32,023 nt of DNA. Origin: Verrucomicrobiota bacterium (GTDB lineage: Bacteria; Verrucomicrobiota; Verrucomicrobiia; Opitutales; Opitutaceae). Below are positions 23,513-30,523 of this stretch, piece after piece. Under the pieces are notes generated by a model, which did no database searches, was not told the DNA's origin, and saw only the letters and a program-made list of their open reading frames with translations. Positions within the stretch are counted from its first letter, which is position 1. The number at the start of each line of letters is the position of its first letter. The translations under genes were made by a program, and so were the position numbers. The stretch lies in the NCBI GenBank assembly GCA_023446735.1, contig JAEXPQ010000044.1, positions 1 through 32,023 of the forward strand, in the 5' to 3' direction.

Positions 23513-26500
23513 CTACTGCGCGCGCTCGTAGAACTCGATCTCGATGAGGCCGAGTTCGCCGGTGCCGACTTTCTCCTCGCCGGTGGTGGCGTTACCTTGG
23601 TCGACGAGTTCGGTGATCGCGCCGAAGGCTTCGCGCGCCTCGGCGCCGGCGAGCGGCTCGATGCGCACGGTGCGACCGGTGGCGGGCTTGAGCGCGAGCG
23701 TGGCGTAGCCGAGGCTGCGCGGCGTGACGCCGCGGAAGACCTCGGTGCCGTCGAGGGTGATGCGGATCGGGTAGCTGCGGGCGCGGAAGCCGGCGGTCTT
23801 CAGCGTGATCTCGGAGAGCGTGGCGGGGCGGGAGAGTTCGAAGACGATCGGCTGCTGGCCGGACCAGAGCGTGGTTTCGTCGTCGTCGCAGGCGAACTCG
23901 GGGTGGGCGCCGTCGGCGGCGGTGACTTTCGCGACCGGTACGGTGACGCGGGAGGCCGTGAACGACGGGCCGGCGGGCGTGGGACCGCGGTCGAGGCGGC
24001 CGGCGAGGGCGTCGGCCGCGAAGGTGCGCGCCCAGCCGACGGATACGGCGACGGGCACGGAGTCGAGGGCGTGCTCGGCGTCGGCGAGGCCGTCGGATTT
24101 CGCGTGGAGGACAATGCGGCCGGCGGCGGTGGTGGAGCGGACGAGGACGCGGTTGACGCCGCACTCCACGGGGAGCGTTTGCGCGAGGATGAAATTGCCC
24201 GGGCCTTGGGCGATGCCTCCGCGCCACTCGGCGGGGCCGGAGAGGGTGAACTCGACGGTGTTGAGCGCGGTGGGGCAGCGGCGGCCCTGCGCATCCACGA
24301 CTTCGATCTCGTAGAGCGCGAGGTCGGCGCCGTCGGCGCGCAGGCCGCCGGGGCCGGTGCGGACGGTGAGGCGCAGCGCGGCGGGTTCGCCGGCGGTGGT
24401 GTGCGAGGCTTCGCAGACCTTCACTCCGGAAGCATCGTAGCCGACGGCGGTGAGCGTGCCGGGTTCCCAGGCGATGGCTGGGAGGGTGAAGAGGAAGCGG
24501 TGGGTTTGGCGGACGTGGGTCCTGGAATCGCCGCGCTCGCGAGCGGCGCCACGGTCGGAGTCGTCACGATCCACTCCGCCCCCAGTGCCCTCCGTTTCGC
24601 TTGCCGCCGTTCCGCCTGCGATCGGAACGGTCCGGACGCGAGGTCCGACCCTACGAACGGAGCTACGGCCGAGGGAGCGGCCGTTGAGGAAGAACTCGAC
24701 GGAGTCGGCGCTGGAGACGGCGACCACGTCCTTCTTCACGCCGGGCGCATAGTTCCAGTGGCCGAGGAGGTGGATACGCGGTTTCTCGGGATCGACCCAG
24801 CAGTCCCACATCACCTGGTGGGCGAAGAAGCCGTCCTTCGGGAGGCGCATGGCGTCGACCTCGCCGGAGCGGCGGAAGTTCTCGGCGCCGCGGTGGTGGG
24901 TGTTGGAGTCGGAGAAGACGATGTTCACTCCGCCGGAGTTCACGCGGGTGCCGGTGCCGGGGCGCTCGCGCCAGAAGTCGTACCAGCGGACGACGTTCTC
25001 GATCGCGTGCGTGTCCTGGTTGCGGTTGTAGACGGCGGCGGGCTGGCCCTTGTGGAGCGGGCCGTCGCCGTCCCGGTGGAAGGGCGGGGAGAACTCGTCC
25101 CAGAACTTCCGGGCGCCCTCGTCGCGCGAATACTCGGTCTGCCAGACGGGTTTGCGGGCGCTCTTGTTCACGTAGAGCATCTCGCCGCCGTACTCGGCGA
25201 TGGTGCTGCCGAGCATGTCGCGGCTGCCGATCGCGCGGCCGCCGTGTGGGTCGAAGCGGTCGCGGAGCGCCTTCATCTCGGCCATGTGGGCCTCGGAGAT
25301 GCCGTTGTTGCCGGACTCGTAGACGAGCACGCTGGGGTTGTTGCGGTTGTAGACGATGGCGTCGCGCATGACCTCGGTGCGCGTGACCCACTGGCGGCCT
25401 TGCGCGTCGCGCTCGGAGTCGCCGGCGGGGAGCATCTGGAGGAGGCCGACGCGGTCGCAGGACTCGACGTCCTGCTTCCACGGGGTGATGTGCATCCAGC
25501 GCACGAGGCTGGCGCCGCTCTCGACCATGAGGTTGTTGGAGAAATCGCTCAGCCAGGGCGGGACGGAGAGGCCGACGGCCGGCCACTCGTTGGAGGTGCG
25601 CTGGGCGTAGCCCTTGAGCTGGAGGACGCGGTCGTTGAGGCGGACCATGCCGTGGGCGAACTCGGTCTTGCGGAAGCCGGTGCGGGAGGCGACGGAGTCA
25701 AAGGCGACGCCGTCCTCGCCGACAAGCGAGGTGGTGACGGTGTAGAGGTAGCCGTAGCCCCAGCTCCAGAAATTCAGGTCGGCGACACGGGCGGAGGCGG
25801 TGGCTGTGACGCTCTCGCGGCGGGCGAGGGTGTAGCGGCCGCCGTCGAAGGCGGCGACGACGCGGCCGTCGCGATCCGCGATCTGGACACGGTAGGTGAA
25901 CGTGCGCGGCTGCTCGGACTCGTTGCGGATCTCCGACTCGGCGTGGATCGTGGCGGTGCGGCCGGGGATGTCGAAACCGGTGGCGTAGATGTAGACGCCG
26001 GTGGTGCCGAGCGAGGCGTAGAGCGGGAGCGTCTGGTAGACGCGGTCGGTCACGTGGAGGCGGACGTTCTTGGGGAGGCCGCCGTAGTTGGCGTTGAAGT
26101 TGCGGTCGGCCCACTGGAAGCGCGCGCCGGAGAGGGACTCGCGGAGGTCCCAGGCGTTGTCGGTGCGGACGGCGAGGACGTTGGCGGCGGGGGCGGGTTT
26201 GACGAAGTCGGTGAGATCGAAGCCGAAGGCGTTGATGCCGTTCTCGTGCGCGCCGATGCGCTTACCGTTGAGCCAGACTTCGGCGGCTTGGCGCGCGCCC
26301 TCGAACTCGAGGAAGACCTTCCGGCCGGCAGAATCGGCGGGGAGCGTGAAGGTCTTGCGGTACCACGCGACGCCGGTCGGGTGGTCGACGATGTCCTCGC
26401 GGAAGGCGGAATCCTCGTTCCAGGCACGCGGGAGGGTGACGGGTCTCCAAGCGGTGTCATCGAAGTCCGGTTGCGCGGCGGCGGGGGTGCCGGTGGACGG

Positions 26501-26746
26501 TGCGCCAGAGGACGGTGTGCCAGAGGACGGATCCGCCGGCTGGGACGCCGGCACCACGGTGGATGAGGTGGCGGGGACGTCGCCCACGTGGAGTTTCCAC
26601 GCGGGGTTGAAGTCGAGGTGCTCGCGGGCGGGGGCGGCGCTATCGGTTGCCGGTGGACGGTGGGCGGCGGACGGTGTGGAGAGGGCGGCAAACGCGGCGG
26701 TGGCGAGCGAGAGTAGGGCGACGGGAAAAAGGATGTGGCGGAGCAT
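23513..26746 (-). CDS. GH2-family glycoside hydrolase (beta-galactosidase-like, DUF4982 type), exported
   Basis: A 1077-residue protein with a signal peptide (MLRHILFPVALLSLATAAFAA). It has a GH2 sugar-binding domain (to about 240), an immunoglobulin-like domain, a TIM barrel (about 370-640), a DUF4982-type domain (HLLGHWNYAPGVKKDVVAVS; SADSVEFFLNGRSLGRS), and C-terminal sandwich domains, the last one discoidin-like. The likely nucleophile is Glu538 in WQTEYSRDE. At the acid/base position YESGNNG (476-482) the usual NE is NN. It probably removes galactose or related sugars from RG-I side chains. Three stretches look like repeat insertions: residues 23-36, 59-92 (with three 15-bp tandem units) and about 698-749 (arm of an inverted-repeat element). 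Confidence 0.85.
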   Translation of the reverse strand: MLRHILFPVALLSLATAAFAALSTPSAAHRPPATDSAAPAREHLDFNPAWKLHVGDVPATSSTVVPASQPADPSSGTPSSGAPSTGTPAAAQPDFDDTAWRPVTLPRAWNEDSAFREDIVDHPTGVAWYRKTFTLPADSAGRKVFLEFEGARQAAEVWLNGKRIGAHENGINAFGFDLTDFVKPAPAANVLAVRTDNAWDLRESLSGARFQWADRNFNANYGGLPKNVRLHVTDRVYQTLPLYASLGTTGVYIYATGFDIPGRTATIHAESEIRNESEQPRTFTYRVQIADRDGRVVAAFDGGRYTLARRESVTATASARVADLNFWSWGYGYLYTVTTSLVGEDGVAFDSVASRTGFRKTEFAHGMVRLNDRVLQLKGYAQRTSNEWPAVGLSVPPWLSDFSNNLMVESGASLVRWMHITPWKQDVESCDRVGLLQMLPAGDSERDAQGRQWVTRTEVMRDAIVYNRNNPSVLVYESGNNGISEAHMAEMKALRDRFDPHGGRAIGSRDMLGSTIAEYGGEMLYVNKSARKPVWQTEYSRDEGARKFWDEFSPPFHRDGDGPLHKGQPAAVYNRNQDTHAIENVVRWYDFWRERPGTGTRVNSGGVNIVFSDSNTHHRGAENFRRSGEVDAMRLPKDGFFAHQVMWDCWVDPEKPRIHLLGHWNYAPGVKKDVVAVSSADSVEFFLNGRSLGRSSVRRVGPRVRTVPIAGGTAASETEGTGGGVDRDDSDRGAARERGDSRTHVRQTHRFLFTLPAIAWEPGTLTAVGYDASGVKVCEASHTTAGEPAALRLTVRTGPGGLRADGADLALYEIEVVDAQGRRCPTALNTVEFTLSGPAEWRGGIAQGPGNFILAQTLPVECGVNRVLVRSTTAAGRIVLHAKSDGLADAEHALDSVPVAVSVGWARTFAADALAGRLDRGPTPAGPSFTASRVTVPVAKVTAADGAHPEFACDDDETTLWSGQQPIVFELSRPATLSEITLKTAGFRARSYPIRITLDGTEVFRGVTPRSLGYATLALKPATGRTVRIEPLAGAEAREAFGAITELVDQGNATTGEEKVGTGELGLIEIEFYERAQ
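24513..24663. mobile_element. MITE-like element arm embedded in frame in the GH2 gene
   Basis: CGGTCCGGACGCGAGGTCCG followed by ACCCTACG (24629-24655) is the reverse complement of the left arm of the four intergenic elements. So this copy is inverted relative to them. A GAATCGCCGCGCTCGCGAGC stretch starting at 24525 may be the decayed other arm, giving nearly the usual total length. It encodes about 50 Arg/Gly/Asp/Thr-rich residues between two conserved strands of the DUF4982-type domain. The right arm is clear; the left boundary is uncertain. Confidence 0.6.
26487..26531. repeat. Three tandem 15-bp units in the GH2 gene
   Basis: GTGCCGGTGGACGGT, GCGCCAGAGGACGGT and GTGCCAGAGGACGGA. On the coding strand they give SSGTP, SSGAP and STGTP. 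They sit in a loop of the GH2 sugar-binding domain, between HVGDVPA and PDFDDTAW, which are nearly adjacent in ordinary family members. The core word GGTGGACGGT is shared with 27815-27890 and 30401-30457. Confidence 0.8.
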
Positions 26747-26766
26747 GGGATGGCGGTTGACGCAAC

Positions 26767-26897
26767 GCGCTTGCGGTGGTGTTGGGCCTTGTGTCTGGAC
26801 CGTGGAGATGAGGAAGGCGACCGAGCCGAAGGACGGGGTTGTGGGGTTAGCGGAGCGAAGCCGGTCCGCCGGCGAGCGGCGACCCTACCGCAAGCGT
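26767..26897. mobile_element. MITE/REP-like element, copy 3 (about 131 bp, most diverged)
   Basis: Left end GCGCTTGCGGTGGTGTTG with GGGCCTTGTGTCTGGACCG, and right arm CCGGTCCGCCGGCGAGCGG followed by CGACCCTACCGCAAGCG. The left arm has several changes; the right arm is intact. The right end overlaps the last codons of GH43, and the TAG stop of GH43 (26885-26887) is the CTA inside CGACCCTACC. Confidence 0.75.
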
Positions 26898-28051
26898 GAC
26901 GTCGACGCCGGGGTGGCGACGACCGGGACGATGCGGCCGGCGGAGTCGAATGTGAGTTCGTCGATACAGATGGCGCGGCGAAACATGTTCCCGCCCGAGA
27001 GTTCGCTGGTGTGGTAGACGACGTACCATTTGCCGCGGAACGCGACGACGGAGCCGTGGCGGGTGACGCAGGGCACGTGCTTCATCACCTCGCCCTGGTA
27101 GGTGAACGGGCCGGTGGGCGAGGATCCGGTCGCGTAGACGAGCGTCGATTCCTTGGCCCAGCCGTTGGAGTAGACGAAGTAGTAGCGGCCCTCGCGCTTG
27201 AAGAGGAACGGCGCCTCGCCGTAGCCCATCGGCAACGCGGGCTGCTTCTCGGGCGCGGCGACGGGGACGGGGTTGCCCTGCGGATCGAGCAACGTGATGT
27301 CCTGCACGGGGCCGGCGAGGGCGGTGAGCGACGGGGCGAGTTTCACGACCTTGGCGAAGCGGCATCCGAAGTACAGGTACGCTGAACCGTCGTCGTCGAG
27401 GAGGACGGCGGGGTCGATTGGCTCGGGGCCAACCTCGGGCTGGAGCGCCTTGTCGAGCAGCGGGCTGCCGAGGGCGTCGCGGAAGGGGCCGGTGGGCGAA
27501 TCGCCGATGGCAACGCCGATGCGGGCGCGGTCGGTGGGAAGGAAGAGGTAGTAATTGCCGTTCGCTTGCACGGCGTCGGGCGCCCAGGCCCATTTCTCGG
27601 CCCACGCGAAATCCTTCAGGCCGAAGACCGAGCCGTGGTCCTGCCAGGTGGCGAGGTCGGCGGTGGAGAAGAGCCGCCAGTCGAACATGTCAAAGTAGGT
27701 GCTGTCGGCCTCGTCGTGCGAGGTGTAGACGTACAGGCGGTCGCCGAAGACACGCGCGGCGGGATCGGCGGTGAAGAGGTGGGAGACGATGGGGTTGGCG
27801 GGCAATGCGGCGCGATCGGTGGACGGTGGACAGTGGACTGTCGACGGTGTGCCGGCGGTGAGCGGTTGCCCGTGGACGGTTGCCGGTGCGGAGGGGGAGG
27901 AATCCGTAGGCGCGGAGGCCTGCGCCACGGCTGGAGGGCAGTTGAGGTTGAAGGTTGAAGTTGAAGGGCCGGAAGCCGGACTCGCAGGCACTGAGGCCTG
28001 CGCCATTCCGAGGGAGGTGGCGGAGAGAAGGAGGGCGACGGGGCGGCGCAT
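26885..28051 (-). CDS. GH43-family arabinanase/arabinofuranosidase-like, exported
   Basis: A 388-residue five-bladed propeller enzyme. Residues 1-18 form a signal peptide. Residues about 17-80 (QASVPASPASGPSTSTFNLN, then more Pro/Ser/Thr-rich sequence) are not family-like and are encoded by several repeat words. The catalytic domain starts at NPIVSHLFTADPAARVFGDRLYVYTSHDE with base Asp96, continues with PIDPAVLLDDDG (Asp213, pKa modulator) and YGEAPFLFKREGRYYFVYS (Glu279, general acid), and ends with HTSELSGGNMFRRAICIDEL. The family acts on arabinan, arabinoxylan or beta-galactan/xylan; here RG-I side chains are likely. The start is CCCCC-ATG. The C-terminus TPASTSRLR is encoded by the edge of an inverted-repeat element. 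Confidence 0.88.
   Translation of the reverse strand: MRRPVALLLSATSLGMAQASVPASPASGPSTSTFNLNCPPAVAQASAPTDSSPSAPATVHGQPLTAGTPSTVHCPPSTDRAALPANPIVSHLFTADPAARVFGDRLYVYTSHDEADSTYFDMFDWRLFSTADLATWQDHGSVFGLKDFAWAEKWAWAPDAVQANGNYYLFLPTDRARIGVAIGDSPTGPFRDALGSPLLDKALQPEVGPEPIDPAVLLDDDGSAYLYFGCRFAKVVKLAPSLTALAGPVQDITLLDPQGNPVPVAAPEKQPALPMGYGEAPFLFKREGRYYFVYSNGWAKESTLVYATGSSPTGPFTYQGEVMKHVPCVTRHGSVVAFRGKWYVVYHTSELSGGNMFRRAICIDELTFDSAGRIVPVVATPASTSRLR
27815..27890. repeat. GGACGGTGGACAGTGGAC words translated in frame (GH43)
   Basis: The plus strand shows CGGTGGACGGTGGACAGTGG, then ACTGTCGACGGTGTG and later CCGTGGACGGTTGCCGG. The coding strand gives TVHGQPLTAGTPSTVHCPPS between signal peptide and catalytic domain. 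Related words occur in GH2 (26487-26531, 26641-26680) and PL11 (30401-30457). Confidence 0.7.
27905..28005. repeat. Composite hairpin-word-hairpin in the GH43 leader region
   Basis: Two 23-bp palindromic words, CGTAGGC-GCGGAG-GCCTGCG plus CCA (27905-27927) and CGCAGGC-ACTGAG-GCCTGCG plus CCA (27983-28005), match at 20 of 23 positions. They flank the GTTGAGGTTGAAGGTTGAAG word (27941-27968). All are translated in frame: each hairpin gives MAQAS/AQASAP-like residues and the middle word gives STSTFNLN. Confidence 0.75.
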
Positions 28052-28260
28052 GGGGGAATTGCGGATTGCGGAATGGACGGAGGCGGACGGCGGAATTCGA
28101 ACTTTGAACACTGAACACTGAGGAGGCCGAGTTGGAGCTCGGCGTTCCCAGGGAGGCCGAATGGACGGATGTCGGGCGTAAAAGCCCGACCCACCAGCGG
28201 AGGGGCGGAGCCGGGGACGATGCGACCTTTGACACTGAACTTTGAACGCTGAACTCGAAC
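28052..28260. repeat. Repeat-filled first half of the GH43-PL11 intergenic gap
   Basis: This 384-bp gap (28052-28435) has no gene. Next to the GH43 start lies GGAATTGCGGATTGCGGAAT (28056-28075), then CGAACTTTGAACACTGAAC (28098-28116) and a hairpin GCCGAG-TTGGAG-CTCGGC (28126-28143). A perfect hairpin GTCGGGC-GTAAAA-GCCCGAC (28171-28190) is followed by GACACTGAACTTTGAACG words (28231-28260). The inverted-repeat element at 28264-28391 follows. The remaining 44 bp before the PL11 stop show nothing recognisable. Confidence 0.8.
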
Positions 28261-28263
28261 GAA

Positions 28264-28391
28264 CGCTTGCGGTAGGGTCAGACCTTGTGTCCGGACCGGA
28301 ACAACGTGAACGGAACTTTGGGGGAGGAATGGGGCCTGCGGGTTCGCGGGGCGGGACGGCCCGCCGGCGAGCGGCGACCCTACCGCAGGCG
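28264..28391. mobile_element. MITE/REP-like element, copy 4 (about 128 bp)
   Basis: Left end CGCTTGCGGTAGGGTCA with GACCTTGTGTCCGGACCG, and right arm CCCGCCGGCGAGCGG followed by CGACCCTACCGCAGGCG. The core is not shared with the other copies. It lies 44 bp downstream (in transcription sense) of the PL11 stop and upstream of GH43. No coding capacity. Confidence 0.8.
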
Positions 28392-28435
28392 AGGTGCGAG
28401 GGCGGCTGGTGCGGGCGCCCGGTCGGAGACCGGAC

Positions 28436-30520
28436 CTAGTGGTTCGGCACGGCGATGCGCGGGGCGGGTGGGAGCGGGGCGGATTCGTCGAGGTAGAAGC
28501 TCGGGTGCGGGGGCTGGTTGTAGGCGACGTTCTGCCACGCGACGCCCAGGCGGTAGACCGGGTCGTGCATGAGCGTCACGAGGCGGTGCTTCGTCGGGAT
28601 CGTGGTGGTGTAGATGCGGAGCTCCCGGTTGTCGCGGGTGCGCCAGACGACCTCCTCGCGCCAATCGCCGAAGAGATCGGCGCTGAGGGCGGGGGTGGCT
28701 TTGGTGCTGTTGTTCGAGATACAGGAGTGCGCGACGAGCAGCGGGTCGATGGCGCCGGTCTCCCAGTTCCACTTCACGATGCGGTTCTGGTCGAGGAGTT
28801 CGTGCAGGAGGTCGCCGTCCCAGAGGAGGCCGAAGTTCACCGGGAAACCGCGCGGGCGGCGCTCGAGGAACTCCACGCCCTGGGCGTTGAAGAGCCCGTC
28901 CATGCCGGCGCCGGCGGCCCAGCATTCGGCGCCGGGGTGGCGCGGATCGATGTTGAAGGCGTTGCCGCGGCCGGGGCCCTCGCCCTTGTCGCCACCCTCC
29001 TCGTCGGCCTTCACGGAGGGCACGGTGAAGAGCACGCGGCCGGTGGCGGCGGCGCGCAGGCTCATGCCCTGTTTGTCGAAGCGTTCCTGGATGGTGAAGA
29101 TTTCGAGGCCGGGGTTGGCGGGATCGAGGTCGGAGACGTGCAACGCGTCGCCGTGGCCCCAGCCGGTGGAGTGGAGGCCGGTGCCGTTGTCGTCGATGAC
29201 GGCGGCGCCGTAGACGATCTCGTCGCGGCCGTCGCCATCGACATCGGCGACGGAGAGGTTGTGGTTGCCCTGGCCGCGGTAGGCGCGGTTGGCCTCGGAG
29301 GAATCGCTGTCGAAGACCCAGCGTTGGGTGAGCTTGCCGTCGCGCCAGTCCCAGGCGGCGAGCACGGCGCGGGTGTAGTAACCGCGGCACATGACGAGGC
29401 TGGGCCGCGCGCCGTCGAGGTAGGCGACGCAGGCGAGGAAGCGGTCGGCGCGGTTGCCGTAGCCGTCGCCCCACACGGCCTTCATCTGCTCGGTGGTGGG
29501 CTCGCGGGTCTCGGGGTGGCGGGCGGGGACGTAGTCGACGGTCGCGAGCGCGGTGCCGGTGCGCCCGTCGAACACGGTGAGGTACTCGGGACCGCGCAGG
29601 ATCATTCCGGCGGTGCGGGCCACGAGGCCCTGGGCGGTGCGGGTGGCTCCGGCGGGATCGGTGGTCGGGACCGCGGTGTCGCCCTGCGCGCGCCAGTCGG
29701 CAGTGGGATCGCCGATGGGTTGGCCGGTGCCGTCGAGGGTGCCATCGGCGGTCTTGCAGGCAACCTCGGCCCGGCCGTCGCCATCGAGATCGTACACCAG
29801 GAACTGCGTGTAGTGGGCGCCCTCGCGGATGTTTCTTCCGAGGTTGATCGTCCAGAGGAGGCGGCCGTCGAGCTTGTACGCTTGCAGGAGCGTTTCGCCG
29901 GTGAGGCCGGAGCGGGAGTTGTCCAGGGGACGCTGCTCCTGCTTGAGGACGAGCTCGTATTCGCCGTCGCCATCGAGGTCGCCGGCGGAGGCGTCGCCGG
30001 GGGTGTAGCCGGGGGGCGTCTGGAGGGGGATCGAGAGGTAGGGAAGCGGCGGGGCGCCGGCGGCGAGACGGAAGGCGGCGCTGGGCTCGCCTTCGCGGCC
30101 GTCGGCCACGGGGCGAACGAAGTAGCTGGTCTCACGGTCGAGGCGAGCGGCGGTGTCGAGGAACCAGGTGGGGCCGCTGAGCGGCTCCGGGTTGAGCTTC
30201 TGCGGACCGGCGACCGGATCGGGCCGGGAGCCGAAGGGGCCGGCGTCGCTGGCGGCACCGGTGGCGGGGGCGGTGTCGCGGTAGAGGTTGAAGGCGGTGC
30301 CGGGGGCATCGGTGGCGAGCAGTCGCCAGGAGATGAAGACAGCGCCGTCGGGCCGTTGCACGGCGACGACGCCGCGCCCGAGGTTCTCCATGAGGCGGGG
30401 ACCGGTGGACGGTGGGCGGTTATCGGTGACCGGTGGACGGTTATCGGTGGCCGGTGCGGAGAGGGCGGAGCCGGGGAGAAGAACCGCGGCGAGCGCGAGG
30501 AGGGCGAAGGGGAGGCGCAT
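28436..30520 (-). CDS. PL11 rhamnogalacturonan lyase, exported
   Basis: A 694-residue enzyme that cuts the alternating rhamnose-galacturonate backbone of RG-I by beta-elimination outside the cytoplasm. After the signal peptide (MRLPFALLALAAVLLPGSALS) and a repeat-encoded stretch (TDNRPPVTDNRPP, 25-37), the PL11 domain starts with RLMENLGRGVVAVQ. A beta-sandwich region follows, then the eight-bladed propeller with calcium-type DLDGDGEYELVLK, DLDGDGRAEVACKTADGT and DVDGDGRDEIVYGA, ending NQPPHPSFYLDES. Length and ending match YesW/YesX-type lyases. Whether it is endo- or exo-acting cannot be told. It is downstream of GH105, which removes the unsaturated residue that PL11 makes. The start is preceded by CTCC and repeat words. 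Confidence 0.95.
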   Translation of the reverse strand: MRLPFALLALAAVLLPGSALSAPATDNRPPVTDNRPPSTGPRLMENLGRGVVAVQRPDGAVFISWRLLATDAPGTAFNLYRDTAPATGAASDAGPFGSRPDPVAGPQKLNPEPLSGPTWFLDTAARLDRETSYFVRPVADGREGEPSAAFRLAAGAPPLPYLSIPLQTPPGYTPGDASAGDLDGDGEYELVLKQEQRPLDNSRSGLTGETLLQAYKLDGRLLWTINLGRNIREGAHYTQFLVYDLDGDGRAEVACKTADGTLDGTGQPIGDPTADWRAQGDTAVPTTDPAGATRTAQGLVARTAGMILRGPEYLTVFDGRTGTALATVDYVPARHPETREPTTEQMKAVWGDGYGNRADRFLACVAYLDGARPSLVMCRGYYTRAVLAAWDWRDGKLTQRWVFDSDSSEANRAYRGQGNHNLSVADVDGDGRDEIVYGAAVIDDNGTGLHSTGWGHGDALHVSDLDPANPGLEIFTIQERFDKQGMSLRAAATGRVLFTVPSVKADEEGGDKGEGPGRGNAFNIDPRHPGAECWAAGAGMDGLFNAQGVEFLERRPRGFPVNFGLLWDGDLLHELLDQNRIVKWNWETGAIDPLLVAHSCISNNSTKATPALSADLFGDWREEVVWRTRDNRELRIYTTTIPTKHRLVTLMHDPVYRLGVAWQNVAYNQPPHPSFYLDESAPLPPAPRIAVPNH
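30401..30457. repeat. GGTGGACGGTTATCGGTGACC word translated in frame (PL11)
   Basis: The plus strand holds two imperfect copies of CGGTGGACGGTTATCGGT around 30403-30455. The coding strand gives TDNRPPVTDNRPPSTG directly after the signal peptide, before the conserved PL11 start RLMENLGRG. The shared GGTGGACGG core links it to the GH2 and GH43 words. Confidence 0.75.
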
Positions 30521-30523
30521 GGA

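Noticed and set aside
23597..26566. A 989-codon open frame on the plus strand opposite GH2
   Set aside because: Gly/Ala/Asp/Val-rich shadow typical of high-G+C DNA; the GH2 frame has clear domains, a signal peptide and catalytic motifs.
28264..28391. Intergenic elements as simple factor-independent terminators
   Set aside because: They are long, have variable cores and conserved ends and no T-run, so a mobile or REP-type element explains them better.
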